Assembly (NCBI GenBank): GCA_964644705.1
Contig: CAZXYF010000004.1
Span: 1 to 40,865 of the forward strand
Length of the DNA stretch: 40,865 nt
Source: CAZXYF01 sp964644705
GTDB taxonomy: Bacteria; Planctomycetota; Brocadiia; SM23-32
Direction of reading: 5' to 3'
The notes beneath the pieces are model-generated. The model saw only the letters and a list, made by a program, of their open reading frames with translations, did no database searches and was not told where the DNA came from. Of this stretch, positions 17,144 to 26,206 are shown piece after piece; the first letter of the stretch is position 1; each line of letters starts with the position of its first letter. A program made the position numbers and the translations under genes.

Positions 17144-17611
17144 TCACTCCGGAGGACGTTGAATCTTTTTGAAGGCCGCCACAATTTTCCCGGTCAGATC
17201 TTTCACCATCTGGTCCATATCCTCACCGAAAGACATGGCGCGCAGCAGTTCAGTGCAGGATTGTGCCAGCATGATGTTGAGGCCCCGATCCTGACTCTGC
17301 CGATAATCCGTGCGTATGCCAATCACGGGTATTCCGAGGGAATAGGCGTAACCGATTTCAAAAGCGGTTCCACTGTCCACATCCGCACCGTCCAGCACCC
17401 CCACGACCAGATCACATTCTTCGATGTTTTTCAGGCAGGCATCGAACAGCCTGGGGAAATCCTCCTCCCGGTTGAAGGACGCACTGAACTTGAAATCCTG
17501 GGGCAATACCACCTCAGCTCCTTCGATGCGATCTTCAATCGATTCAGCAAGGAGCCGGTTCCATCGTCGTTCCACCTGTGAGAAGAGCGCAGCCGAGAGA
17601 TAAATTTTCAC
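17144..17611 (-). CDS. Nucleoside 2-deoxyribosyltransferase family protein
   Basis: Predicted to cleave or exchange the glycosidic bond of deoxynucleosides or their monophosphates (NDT/DNPH1-like fold). The 155-residue chain starts KIYLSAALFSQVE, has DLVVGVLDGADVD and then SGTAFEIGYAYSLG, in which Glu85 matches the family's nucleophile. The start is a GTG at 17611: its GTGA overlaps the TGA of nnrE, so translation is probably coupled. The frame is open further upstream, but that part is out-of-frame nnrE sequence. Third gene of a pilT-nnrE-NDT operon. The exact substrate cannot be told. Confidence 0.88.
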   Translation of the reverse strand: MKIYLSAALFSQVERRWNRLLAESIEDRIEGAEVVLPQDFKFSASFNREEDFPRLFDACLKNIEECDLVVGVLDGADVDSGTAFEIGYAYSLGIPVIGIRTDYRQSQDRGLNIMLAQSCTELLRAMSFGEDMDQMVKDLTGKIVAAFKKIQRPPE

Positions 17612-18336
17612 GTCAGTTGCCCTTTCTGCTTCCACTCCTCGAGCCTGTCCTTGATCAGTTGACGCGGAACGCTGATCTCTGCCACGTGCAGCTCTCCCAC
17701 ATATTCGTCGGCTCCGGGCCGGCACTGTCCCCGTTTTTTCAGGACGAAGGTGACGGTCGCATCGGCACGGGCTGCCACCCCCAGCACCTCGCCGGTATCA
17801 CAATCCAGACCGGATGGCATATCCACGGCCATAAGCGGCGTTGGCAGTTCATTCAACGTCTCGATGAGTGGCGCGAACGGCCCCCGGACATCGCCGGTAA
17901 TACCCGTCCCGAGCAACGCATCCACCACCAGATCAGAGTCAGCGGCCTGGCGGCCACAGGCTCGCGCCTCATCCTCGTTGGAGATTTCAGCGATGGGCAG
18001 GTCCATTTTCTGCGCGATCTCCAGATTCACTGACGCATCGGTCCCCTTTTCCAGCACATCCTCTGCGTCGCCCACCAGGTAGATCTGCACCTCGCCCCCG
18101 TGATTCCACAGATGGCGGGCGACGACGAACCCGTCACCGCCGTTGTTGCCGCCACCACAAAAAATGGAAACATGAGGATCATCGGCGCTTTCGATCATAT
18201 TTTCCGCCACACGGGTGCATTCGTGACCAGCATTTTCCATGAGAATCAATCCCCGCACTCCGTATTCTTCCATCGCCATTCGGTCGATTTCACGGGCCTG
18301 ATCACGGGTCAAACTCACATCAGTATTCAATGGCAC
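17608..18336 (-). CDS. nnrE: NAD(P)H-hydrate epimerase (YjeF N-terminal domain)
   Basis: Repairs damaged NADH/NADPH by converting R-NAD(P)HX to the S form, which a dehydratase then fixes. The 242 residues match the YjeF_N domain alone: CGGGNNGGDGFVVARHL, VDALLGTG and VDMPSGLDCDTG are all present. In many bacteria this domain is fused to the NnrD dehydratase; no such domain follows here. The start is GTG 18336, preceded by AAGGGAAGGA; a TTG at 18330 is also possible. It begins nine bases after the pilT stop and its own stop overlaps the next gene by four bases. Confidence 0.93.
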   Translation of the reverse strand: MPLNTDVSLTRDQAREIDRMAMEEYGVRGLILMENAGHECTRVAENMIESADDPHVSIFCGGGNNGGDGFVVARHLWNHGGEVQIYLVGDAEDVLEKGTDASVNLEIAQKMDLPIAEISNEDEARACGRQAADSDLVVDALLGTGITGDVRGPFAPLIETLNELPTPLMAVDMPSGLDCDTGEVLGVAARADATVTFVLKKRGQCRPGADEYVGELHVAEISVPRQLIKDRLEEWKQKGQLT

Positions 18337-18345
18337 TTCCTTCCC

Positions 18346-19566
18346 TTATTCCAGAGCCGTTTTCTCGTCTGCAAACTGATCCAGGTCAATTTTTTCGAGC
18401 TGACGTGCATATCCCGCCTCGCGCAGTTTCTCTTCAATCCCCGGACGGAAATAGGACTTTTGAATGGCCTCAAAGGGGCTCATATCGCCGTATTCCACCT
18501 CATCCAGCAGGTACTCATTGACTCGTTTATTCATATCCTGCTTATCGGTGCTGTTGGAATAACCTTCATCCAGGGTCACCAGACCATCTTCGATCAGTTC
18601 CATCAGTGACTCATTCATCGTACACATACCATACTTCTTCCCGGTCTGGATCACGGACGGGAGCTGGAATGTTTTCTTCTCCCGGATCAGGTTGGATACG
18701 GCGCTGTGCACATACAGTATTTCAAACGCGGCCACGCGTCCTCCGCCCTTCCTCTGGCAGAGCGTCTGAGAGATGACACACTTGAGGGAATTGGCCAGCA
18801 TTGCTCGAATCTGTTCCTGCTGGTCGGGCGGAAACTGGTCCACAATCCGGTCAACGGTGCTCGGGGCCGTGGTAGTGTGAAGAGTTCCAAACACGAGGTG
18901 ACCGGTCTCCGCACATTCGATGGCCAGGGCAGTCGTTTCCAGGTCCCGCAACTCACCAACCAGAATGATATCTGGGTCCTCACGCAGTGCGGACCGCAGG
19001 GCGGTTTTAAATCCCTCCGTATGTTCCCCTACCTGCCGGTGACTCACCACACATTCTTCGTTCTCATGGACGAATTCAACGGGGTCTTCGATGGTGATGA
19101 TGTGATCTCGACGTTTTTTATTAGCGTGATTCACCAGCGCCGCCAATGTCGTGGATTTCCCCGATCCCGTGGGACCCGTGCACAGCACAATTCCCTTCGG
19201 CAACAGAGCCAGTTCTCGAATCTGCTGATCCAGCCCCAGATCATCAACAGTCAACAGCTCATAGGGAATCAGCCGCATACAGAGAGCCGGACCGTGAAGA
19301 TCGCGATAGATATTGGTCCTGAATCGAGCCACTCCTTCCAGCTCATAACAGAAGTCGGTATCGTTTGTTGCCTCCCATTCCTTGCGGTTTCGTTCTGGCA
19401 TGATTTCCACGCACAGTTCTTTTACTTTCTGAGCACTCATGGGATCCATCTTCATCCGCTCAAGCTCACCATCAATCCGTAAAAGCGGCGGACAGCCCGT
19501 TTTGAGATGGATATCGGAAGCGTCCTGCTCGTCCATAAATCTCAGCAATTTGTCAATACCGGCCAT
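18346..19566 (-). CDS. pilT: PilT-type pilus retraction ATPase
   Basis: Cytoplasmic AAA-like motor that depolymerises type IV pili for twitching motility. Of 406 residues, the N-terminal part is PAS-like; the core has Walker A GPTGSGKST (131-139), the Asp box (TIEDPVEFVH), Walker B in DPDIILVGELRD and the His box in GTLHTTTAPSTVDR. A C-terminal extension after about residue 345 makes it somewhat longer than the classical PilT. The start ATG 19566 has AGGAGG seven bases upstream, an excellent site; the open frame before it is not used. No other pilus genes lie in the window. Confidence 0.93.
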   Translation of the reverse strand: MAGIDKLLRFMDEQDASDIHLKTGCPPLLRIDGELERMKMDPMSAQKVKELCVEIMPERNRKEWEATNDTDFCYELEGVARFRTNIYRDLHGPALCMRLIPYELLTVDDLGLDQQIRELALLPKGIVLCTGPTGSGKSTTLAALVNHANKKRRDHIITIEDPVEFVHENEECVVSHRQVGEHTEGFKTALRSALREDPDIILVGELRDLETTALAIECAETGHLVFGTLHTTTAPSTVDRIVDQFPPDQQEQIRAMLANSLKCVISQTLCQRKGGGRVAAFEILYVHSAVSNLIREKKTFQLPSVIQTGKKYGMCTMNESLMELIEDGLVTLDEGYSNSTDKQDMNKRVNEYLLDEVEYGDMSPFEAIQKSYFRPGIEEKLREAGYARQLEKIDLDQFADEKTALE

Positions 19567-19658
19567 CCGGCTTCCTCCTACAAAAAAGACCTGAAGATAC
19601 CACAATCAATGTTAATCCCCCGTCCTAAAAATCGTCAAATGCCCCCCGTGCCTTTGCT

Positions 19659-20975
19659 TCAGAGGATCCGCTCCAGAGCGTTCCTCGTCATTCGGGTGGC
19701 TCCTTTATTGCTCCGTACCGCCTGCTGCCCCCGTTCCCCCACATTACGCCGGCGGACCGCATCGCTCAGCAGTTCATCCACCTCCCGCTCCAGCTCCATT
19801 TCGCTCCCAACCTCGACCACGCCTCCCCAGGCTCGCAGCATCGCCATTTCCGGCCGGAAGTTGCCCGTGTGTGGGCCGACCACAACAGGTATCCCCAACC
19901 CCGCCGGTTCCATCATGTTCTGCCCTCCCCCCGGTTCATGGAGACTGCGTCCCACAAACACACAGGTTGCCATCCCATAACAGGTGACAAGGTCGCCGAT
20001 TGTATCCACAAGGATCACAGTATCCGTGCCCTCCGGATTCTTTCCTTTCTCCAGTGCCGTTTTTCTGGCCACTTCAAAACCGGATGCCTCCAGTGTGCGT
20101 TCCAGTTCAGCGGCCCGCTCAATGTGTCGGGGAACCAGTATCAGACGCAGGGCAGGATGCTGCTTCCGAAGACGATCCCAGATGTTGCACAACACACTTT
20201 CCTCACCGGGATGCGTGCTTCCCCCCACCAGCACCGGCGCGTTTTTATCAATGCCAAACAGCGCAGACAGCCTGTCCACTTTCCCGGAAGCAACCTGCGT
20301 CGGCATGGCGTCATATTTGAGTGATCCGGTCACGCAGATTCTCGACTCCGGGATCCCCGCTTCGCGATATCGTTGTGCGTCCCCATCACTGCGGGCACAA
20401 CATAACTGAATCGGATCGAACAGGCCCCGGAGCAACCGCCCTATCCCCCGGACAAATCGGGTCGATGAAGGGCGAATCCGCCCATTGATAATCCCCACCG
20501 GAATCTGCGTCCGCCGGCAGCCGAGTAGAAAATTGGGCCAGAGCTCCTGTTCCACCAGAAGCACCGCATCGGGGCTTATCCGACGGAGAGCTTCATCCAC
20601 ACAGCAGGACAGATCGAGCGGCCAGTAAAACACCGTTGCATCGGGATACAACTTCCGCAATCGCTCGGCTCCCGTATCCGTGAAGGTGGAGAACACAATA
20701 TCCAATTCGTCGTGTTTTTCCCGGAGCTGGTTCACCAGCTCCTGCGGGATCGATGCCTCGCCCACGCTGGCGCAATGTATCCAGAGGCGCTTCTGGCCGG
20801 GGGAGAGAAGCGGAGCAAATCCCATTCGTTGGAGCAAACCGGCACGGTACCGGCGGGCCTGTGGCAATTTGTAGAACCAGTACGGACAGGCCCAGAAAAG
20901 TAGGACACAATAAATGGCATCCAGCAGAAGACGGGTCATCGGAAAGGGCTCCCCGGGAGTCATTCGCTTGCCCAT
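19659..20975 (-). CDS. waaA: 3-deoxy-D-manno-octulosonate (Kdo) transferase
   Basis: Adds Kdo from CMP-Kdo to the lipid A precursor at the inner face of the cytoplasmic membrane. The 438-residue protein has an N-terminal membrane segment (LLLDAIYCVLLFWACPYW), then the acceptor-side motif IHCASVGE with the catalytic Glu, VEQELWPNFL, TGSLKYDA, and the donor-side motif SLHEPGGGQNMMEPAG. It is a GT-B fold enzyme of family GT30. Start ATG 20975 follows AGGAGG by 12 bases; ATG 20963 is an alternative. With lpxK elsewhere in the window it points to a lipopolysaccharide outer membrane. Confidence 0.94.
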   Translation of the reverse strand: MGKRMTPGEPFPMTRLLLDAIYCVLLFWACPYWFYKLPQARRYRAGLLQRMGFAPLLSPGQKRLWIHCASVGEASIPQELVNQLREKHDELDIVFSTFTDTGAERLRKLYPDATVFYWPLDLSCCVDEALRRISPDAVLLVEQELWPNFLLGCRRTQIPVGIINGRIRPSSTRFVRGIGRLLRGLFDPIQLCCARSDGDAQRYREAGIPESRICVTGSLKYDAMPTQVASGKVDRLSALFGIDKNAPVLVGGSTHPGEESVLCNIWDRLRKQHPALRLILVPRHIERAAELERTLEASGFEVARKTALEKGKNPEGTDTVILVDTIGDLVTCYGMATCVFVGRSLHEPGGGQNMMEPAGLGIPVVVGPHTGNFRPEMAMLRAWGGVVEVGSEMELEREVDELLSDAVRRRNVGERGQQAVRSNKGATRMTRNALERIL

Positions 20976-21142
20976 CAGGATAACTTGCCTCCTGATGAGA
21001 CGCAAAACCCCACTGCTATTCCCGGAGGGAACGGGTCGGCATATGGATGGTGGTCATTCCACAGAACAGATCGGAAAACGCTGTATTGGGCCGTCTTTCC
21101 CCTCCAACCTGCCTCACAACAAACTTCCGGCCGGTTCGTTCT

Positions 21143-22231
21143 TCAACCGGAATCATCACTGTGTTTTTCCCGTATGGCCAGGACCTCATCAAAGTCTTCA
21201 AAAAACAGGTCCAACAGGTTCGGATCAAAATGTTCGCCCCGCCCCTCTTTCATGATTCCCGTCGCCTTTTCAATGCTGAGGGCATCGCGATAAGGTCGAT
21301 CCGACGTGAGGGCATCAAAAACGTCAGCCACAGCACATATCCGGCCGCTGAGTGGTATATCCTCGCCCGCCACCCCATTTGGATAACCACTCCCGTTCCA
21401 TTTTTCATGATGGGAAAGGGCGATCTCTTTTCCTGCTTTCAGGTAGCGAGATGACGACTCATTCAAAATGGTACCGGCAATGGTGGTATGATCCTGCATT
21501 ATCGACCATTCTTCATCCGACAGATCGCCCGGCTTGAGCAGGATCGAGTCGGGGATCCCGATCTTTCCCAGATCATGGAGCGGGGCGGCGTGTTGCAGCA
21601 CCTCCACCCGACTGGGCGTAAGGTTCAATCTCTCACCAACAAGCGAGCAATAGCGGCCGACACGCTGCACATGGGCTCCCGTGTCCTCGTCCCTGTATTC
21701 GGCGGCCACAGCCAGACGCTGGAGCGTCTCCATCTCCGCTTCATGTGCCGTACGATAGCTGTCGGTCAGTTCCTCCACTGTCTGGCGGAGCTCCGAGGAC
21801 TGTTTTTCCATCTTTTTTTTCAGCCTGTCGCGTTCGTTCTCCAGTTCTTTCTCCCTTTCTTTCCAGGCCAGCATGCTGGAGATACGAGTTTGAAGTTCCG
21901 CCTCCTGCACCGGTTTCCCGATAAAATCGTCAGCCCCCGCCTCCCGCGCTCGGCGCCTGTCCGCCGCGCTATCCAGAGACGTCACGATGACCACTGGGAG
22001 ATGTTCATCATTTTCCTTCTTCCGAATGCGCCGGGTCACCTCGTATCCATCCATTCCCGGCATTTTTGCATCCAGCAGCACCATATCGTAATCAAGCTTC
22101 AGTTCCGCAAGCGCCCCGAATCCATCGTCCACATGCTCGCTTTCGTGCCCCATCTCACCAACCATTTCAGCCAGTAAAGCGGCGTGGCTGTCATCATCAT
22201 CAACTATCAATATCTTGCTGGTTTCGCCCAT
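21143..22231 (-). CDS. Response regulator with HD-GYP c-di-GMP phosphodiesterase domain
   Basis: A 362-residue two-domain regulator. The receiver domain (1-120) has the acidic pocket at residues 11-13, phospho-acceptor Asp54 (LLDAKMPGMDG) and the conserved Lys in GKPV. A long charged coiled coil (about 120-165) leads to the HD-GYP domain with GAHVQRVGRYC, LHDLGKIG, SHHEKWNGSGYPNG and DVFDALTSDRPYRD. All the expected His and Asp ligands are present, so it should degrade cyclic di-GMP when phosphorylated. The start ATG 22231 has GGAG 11 bases upstream. It begins 52 bases after the hybrid kinase gene, likely its cognate partner. Confidence 0.94.
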   Translation of the reverse strand: MGETSKILIVDDDDSHAALLAEMVGEMGHESEHVDDGFGALAELKLDYDMVLLDAKMPGMDGYEVTRRIRKKENDEHLPVVIVTSLDSAADRRRAREAGADDFIGKPVQEAELQTRISSMLAWKEREKELENERDRLKKKMEKQSSELRQTVEELTDSYRTAHEAEMETLQRLAVAAEYRDEDTGAHVQRVGRYCSLVGERLNLTPSRVEVLQHAAPLHDLGKIGIPDSILLKPGDLSDEEWSIMQDHTTIAGTILNESSSRYLKAGKEIALSHHEKWNGSGYPNGVAGEDIPLSGRICAVADVFDALTSDRPYRDALSIEKATGIMKEGRGEHFDPNLLDLFFEDFDEVLAIREKHSDDSG

Positions 22232-22283
22232 AATAAAGTGCTCCAGATGAATACAAACAGGAGAATAATTCCTATTATATCAT

Positions 22284-24875
22284 TTACTTTTGTTCCTCAA
22301 CAGCCTGAACCACCACACTTCGCAGCTCCCGGAACGTCACGGGTTTGGAGAGAAGGACATCCACACTGCTAATTTCAGTGCCAGCGGCGTCCATCATATC
22401 GCCAAAACCCGTCAGCAACACCACCTCGGTATCAGCACATTGGTTTTTAACCTCTCCAGCAAGCCTTTCACCGGACATATTAGGCATCGCGTGGTCTGTA
22501 ATAATTAAATCATACTCGTTTCTTCGGGATTTTTGAAGGCCCTCTCGACCATCCGCAGCCGTCTCCACCTGATGGTCATCAATTTCCAAATACTCTCGCA
22601 ATAGCTCCCGTTGTTTTTCGTCATCTTCCACCACCAGGATTTTCCTGGGTTCGATCTGTTTGGATAGAGTTCTCTCCGCTTCCTGGGCAGACGCTTCGGG
22701 ATCAATAGGCAAAACGACACAGAACGTCGTCCCGATGTTTTTTTCGCTGTCAACTGTGATCTCGCCCTCGTGCCGATCAACAATACCCTGAACCATTGAC
22801 AACCCCAGTCCCATGCCTTCTTCGCCTTTTGTGGTATAAAATGGGTCAAAACAATGCCAGCGTTCATCGTCCGTCATCCCCCTGCCCGTATCTCCCACCT
22901 CCAGAATAATGTTATCCCCATCACGGTGCGTACTGAGTGAAAGCGTCCCCCCACGTGGCATTGCATCGACTGCATTAAAAATCAAGTTGGTTAGCAACTC
23001 ATGTAATTCCGATTCATTTCCGCTAACCCTGGGAATATCATCCAGCTCTTTCACCAGCTCAATGTTTGCACCGCGCGATTGAGCCTGTTCTTTCCAGCGC
23101 GGTCGTGTCATGGAAACAGCTTCGTCAATAACATCGTTCAGCTGCACCGATGCAAAACTATCTTCCTCACGGGGACGATAAAATTTACGCATCCTTTGCA
23201 CTGTTTCCCCGGCATTGCTTGCCGCCTTCCGAACATGCTCCAGATACTGAACAAGAGTATCTTTATCCTCCAGTTTTTCATCGGATTGAAGCAGCAGATC
23301 GGTAAAACCACGTATCGTTGACAGAGCATTGTTGAAATCATGCGCGATTCCGCTGGCCATAGTGTTGAGAGCACGCTGCCGCTCCTGATCAACGACCTGG
23401 CGTTGGGTTTCCATCAGCTGTTTTTCGGCTTCTGCACGCCGTAAGCCGTGCCCCAACTCCGTCCCGACTTCCACAATCAAATCCTCTTCATCCTCATCGA
23501 CCTGGAGATCAGAGGACAGCCGAATACTGAGCAGGCCTTTAATCTCCGTTGTTTCCGGAAAGCAATAAATCAGGTTTTTCCCTCCCTCTACAACTCGCCG
23601 CAGAGGACATGCCTCACAGTGATCGCCTAAATCGACCGTCCGAATCGTCCCCGTTGATTGCAGGGCATGCTGAATACATTCGGGTGCAGAACCGGTTCCC
23701 ACCAACGAAACCAACTCATCGAACGCCTCGTCAATCCCGGCTCGTGCCGCATGCTCAATTTCACCGTTCTCATCAAATGTCATCGCCCAAACATACTCAT
23801 ACTGTCGCGCCCGATGCAGAATCTCGCAGCTTCGCTGCAAAAGGTCCGCCGGGGCATCTTCTTTCACCAGGGCCTGGTTCACTTCCCGAATTGCCTTTAA
23901 CAGGCTGTTGAGACGAAGAATGCGGCGCCGTGCTTGCGTCCGCTCCGTTATGTCGCGCAAAGCGATAAGATATGCGTTTTGACCCTCCCAATCGACTCCA
24001 GTCGATCTTATCTCTACCACCCGTTTCCCTCTTTTTTCGTCCTGTATTTCGATCTCCGCCGGATCAACGCCCCCGACCGCGAAGTCAAACTCACTGCCGA
24101 CCAATTCATCTCGGTCCTGATGAAACAAATCCGCCGCGGCAGGATTACAAAACTTGATCCCGCCTTCTTCGTCCACCACCATCATCCCGTCCGCGTTGAA
24201 TTCCACCAGCTGATGGAATTTTTCCGATAGAGAGCACAGTTTCTCCTCCCTCTTTTTGCGTTCGGTTACATCCATATGTTCAATAACAACCCGTTTTTCA
24301 GTTTCTATCTCAACCGAATGTCCCCGCAGCAGAAACCACCGTTCCGTTTCCGGGCCACGGCAGGGGTACTCAACTTCAAAAGATTCGGCCCGGTCCTTGA
24401 CCACCTCTTCCATGCCCTGCAGTACCGCGTCGGCCTTCGGCAAAGACGTGCCCCCCGTTTCTTCTATGATCTCTATGTAATTCTCCCCCACGCCATAACC
24501 AGACCACCCACAATCTTCTTTTTCTCCAGAACGTATCCACTGTTTATTAACACTCAGAACAGTTCCCTCCTCATCCAGCACTGCAATATTAGCTGACAGT
24601 GCATCCAGTGTCGATTGCAGTTGCCGTTCTGATCGTCTGATCCTCTCCCGAGACTGCCCCAGACGGTTGAACAACCGCAGAATCACCATTCCAAAAACCA
24701 GAACGATCGCTGATTGCATTGTCCGCACGTAAACTTCATGAGAAGGAACATCCAGCACCAGAAGATCCCAAAAAGTCCCCTCATAAAAAAACAGGTAATC
24801 CGCACCGGCATCCCCCACCCAGAGTAACATCACAACCCCCAGAATGTAGATCATAATTCGAGTCCGTAATTTCAT
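22284..24875 (-). CDS. Hybrid sensor histidine kinase (PAS-PAS-GAF-HisKA-HATPase-REC)
   Basis: A membrane-bound sensor of 863 residues. Two membrane helices (about 5-24 and 54-70) flank a short periplasmic loop of roughly 30 residues. Then come PAS domains (about 85-205 and 215-315), a GAF-like domain (325-480), HisKA with phospho-accepting His512 in GIAHDFNN, an ATPase domain (N box near 634; GDTGRG and GMGLGLSM), and a receiver with Asp794 in TDHAMPNMSG. The GAF-like domain carries His419, Cys420, Cys423 and Cys438, a possible metal or redox site. The input is probably cytoplasmic. The start ATG 24875 has only a weak GGGG upstream. The HD-GYP regulator gene follows at once. Confidence 0.93.
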   Translation of the reverse strand: MKLRTRIMIYILGVVMLLWVGDAGADYLFFYEGTFWDLLVLDVPSHEVYVRTMQSAIVLVFGMVILRLFNRLGQSRERIRRSERQLQSTLDALSANIAVLDEEGTVLSVNKQWIRSGEKEDCGWSGYGVGENYIEIIEETGGTSLPKADAVLQGMEEVVKDRAESFEVEYPCRGPETERWFLLRGHSVEIETEKRVVIEHMDVTERKKREEKLCSLSEKFHQLVEFNADGMMVVDEEGGIKFCNPAAADLFHQDRDELVGSEFDFAVGGVDPAEIEIQDEKRGKRVVEIRSTGVDWEGQNAYLIALRDITERTQARRRILRLNSLLKAIREVNQALVKEDAPADLLQRSCEILHRARQYEYVWAMTFDENGEIEHAARAGIDEAFDELVSLVGTGSAPECIQHALQSTGTIRTVDLGDHCEACPLRRVVEGGKNLIYCFPETTEIKGLLSIRLSSDLQVDEDEEDLIVEVGTELGHGLRRAEAEKQLMETQRQVVDQERQRALNTMASGIAHDFNNALSTIRGFTDLLLQSDEKLEDKDTLVQYLEHVRKAASNAGETVQRMRKFYRPREEDSFASVQLNDVIDEAVSMTRPRWKEQAQSRGANIELVKELDDIPRVSGNESELHELLTNLIFNAVDAMPRGGTLSLSTHRDGDNIILEVGDTGRGMTDDERWHCFDPFYTTKGEEGMGLGLSMVQGIVDRHEGEITVDSEKNIGTTFCVVLPIDPEASAQEAERTLSKQIEPRKILVVEDDEKQRELLREYLEIDDHQVETAADGREGLQKSRRNEYDLIITDHAMPNMSGERLAGEVKNQCADTEVVLLTGFGDMMDAAGTEISSVDVLLSKPVTFRELRSVVVQAVEEQK

Positions 24876-25843
24876 ATATACCCCGTTTTAAAATCAAGTA
24901 TCGCGTAGAAATGCAGATAGCTGCGATGTTCGCGCCCGGTCACTGCCGGTCACGTCCCAACTACGATCACACACTTTTTCTGTTCGAAAAAGATCCCCAT
25001 GATGGGTTGCCTGTGGAGCCCACGCCGCATGGAATGGGCCAGCTGCACTGTTCCCGATTTCAGTAAACTCTGCAGTGTCATTCATACCCAGAATCCCGAT
25101 CTTACCCAGTGCTGCCCAAAACGTTCAAAAATGCGTTTTCAAACGGGTCCTCCGGTGACTTTGAGCCGGGGATACAGTCCATCTCGCAAAACATCCCCAA
25201 TTACGTTCAGGGAGGTGTATCTAACATCTTTACCTTCATCTTCGCCTCTGTCTGCCTTTCTATCAATGCTAAAACGGCCAAAAACAACGGCAGATTATAG
25301 TAAAGACGATGATAAAGAGGAAGACTCATGCCTCTCGAAACGCTATTTTGGGCAGGCCTGCAATCTTACTAAGACGCATGATACGCCTCTGTACAATACG
25401 GGCGTAAATGCTTGATCGCAACTTTTATCTGGATATTTATCGGCCAGCAGAAAGTTTTACATAAGATTCTGTTCGTGATTCTTTCATTTTTCACGGTTCC
25501 CCCCGCCTTCTTCTCGGCCTCATGTCCCTTACAATTGCTCGATCGTACAAAAGCTACCCCCTGCGCTACGGGTAGCAATTCAGAGGCGCATGTTCCGACT
25601 CAGGCGCCATGATCCGAGAATTCAACCACACTGTCGCAGATAGCTCCCCCCAGAAACTGGTAGCCAAAGTGGCATGCTGCTGCCCGGATCAAAATCTATT
25701 TTTCGTTCAGAGACATTTATTCCACAAAAGCCGTCATGTTCCTTCCCCGCCGCCATATTATGATGATAATAGTAACAGTCAAATGGTGTCAAATATTGGG
25801 GTTTCTTAGATTCGCCTCAAGGAATCTTACCCCGCCGGGCCCA
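24876..25843. other. Long stretch without a convincing gene, leader side of the kinase gene
   Basis: Almost 1 kb lacking an ORF I can support. On the minus strand it lies upstream of the hybrid kinase. It holds a perfect TATAAT at 25299-25294 (minus), which would give a leader of about 410 bases, and a 7-bp inverted repeat gctaccc/gggtagc at about 25552-25575. Short peptide frames exist, for example 30 residues from an ATG near 25200 (minus), but none has family features. I matched no known riboswitch. Confidence 0.4.
25294..25299 (-). promoter_or_regulatory. Candidate -10 box for the kinase/HD-GYP operon
   Basis: Perfect TATAAT on the minus strand in the gene-free stretch. No good -35 is seen at 16-18 bases, and the distance to the kinase start (about 410 bases) is long, so the link is tentative. 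Confidence 0.25.
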
Positions 25844-25884
25844 TAAAAAAAAGATCGACCTCGCTATTCCAGCGAAGTCGATCT
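25844..25884 (-). terminator. Intrinsic terminator of the tRNA/RNase operon
   Basis: A 14-bp stem with one G-T pair (agatcgacctcgct at 25852-25865, agcgaagtcgatct at 25871-25884) and a 5-base loop. On the minus strand it is followed by a run of nine T. It lies 18 bases after the tRNA-Glu 3' end. Confidence 0.92.
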
Positions 25885-25902
25885 ATATTCAGCTGATTTA
25901 TT

Positions 25903-25980
25903 TGGTACCCCCAAGGGGATTCGAACCCCTGTTACCGGAATGAGAATCCGGCGTCCTTGGCCGGGCTAGACGATGGGGGC
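25903..25980 (-). tRNA. tRNA-Glu (anticodon CTC)
   Basis: The minus strand folds into a complete cloverleaf. The acceptor GCCCCCA pairs with TGGGGGT; discriminator A and an encoded CCA follow. The anticodon stem CCGGA/TCCGG encloses TTCTCAT with anticodon CTC, reading GAG. The T arm is AGGGG-TTCGAAT-CCCCT. Eight bases separate it from the upstream tRNA-Gln, so the two are co-transcribed. Confidence 0.96.
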
Positions 25981-25988
25981 ATTGAAAA

Positions 25989-26062
25989 TGGTTGAGGTAC
26001 CAGGATTCGAACCTGGATTACCTGAACCAGAATCAGGCGTGTTGCCATTACACCATACCTCA
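25989..26062 (-). tRNA. tRNA-Gln (anticodon CTG)
   Basis: Cloverleaf on the minus strand: acceptor TGAGGTA/TACCTCA (the U1-A72 pair is typical of tRNA-Gln), discriminator A, encoded CCA. The anticodon stem CCTGA/TCAGG encloses TTCTGGT with anticodon CTG, reading CAG. The T arm is CCAGG-TTCGAAT-CCTGG. It begins about 145 bases after the RNase gene stop. Confidence 0.96.
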
Positions 26063-26206
26063 ACCGTGTCAATCAGTATACTTCAGGATCCGCAAATCTG
26101 TCAAATGACGTTTTATCTGACTTCCGGAGATAGCCTTTCCAGATGCCCCATATACAGGATCAGGCGGAGCTGGGGGTGTAATCAGCTGCGCCCTCTTCAT
26201 CCTGCT

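Noticed and set aside
24900..25060. Possible c-di-GMP riboswitch in the leader of the kinase gene
   Set aside because: The characteristic GACGCAAAGC segment and the paired stems are not found.
24894..25130. Minus-strand stretch including GKIGILGMND that resembles the LGKIGIPD of the HD-GYP domain
   Set aside because: Only some eight residues are similar, and no other HD-GYP motif is in frame, so a duplicated HD-GYP fragment is not supported.
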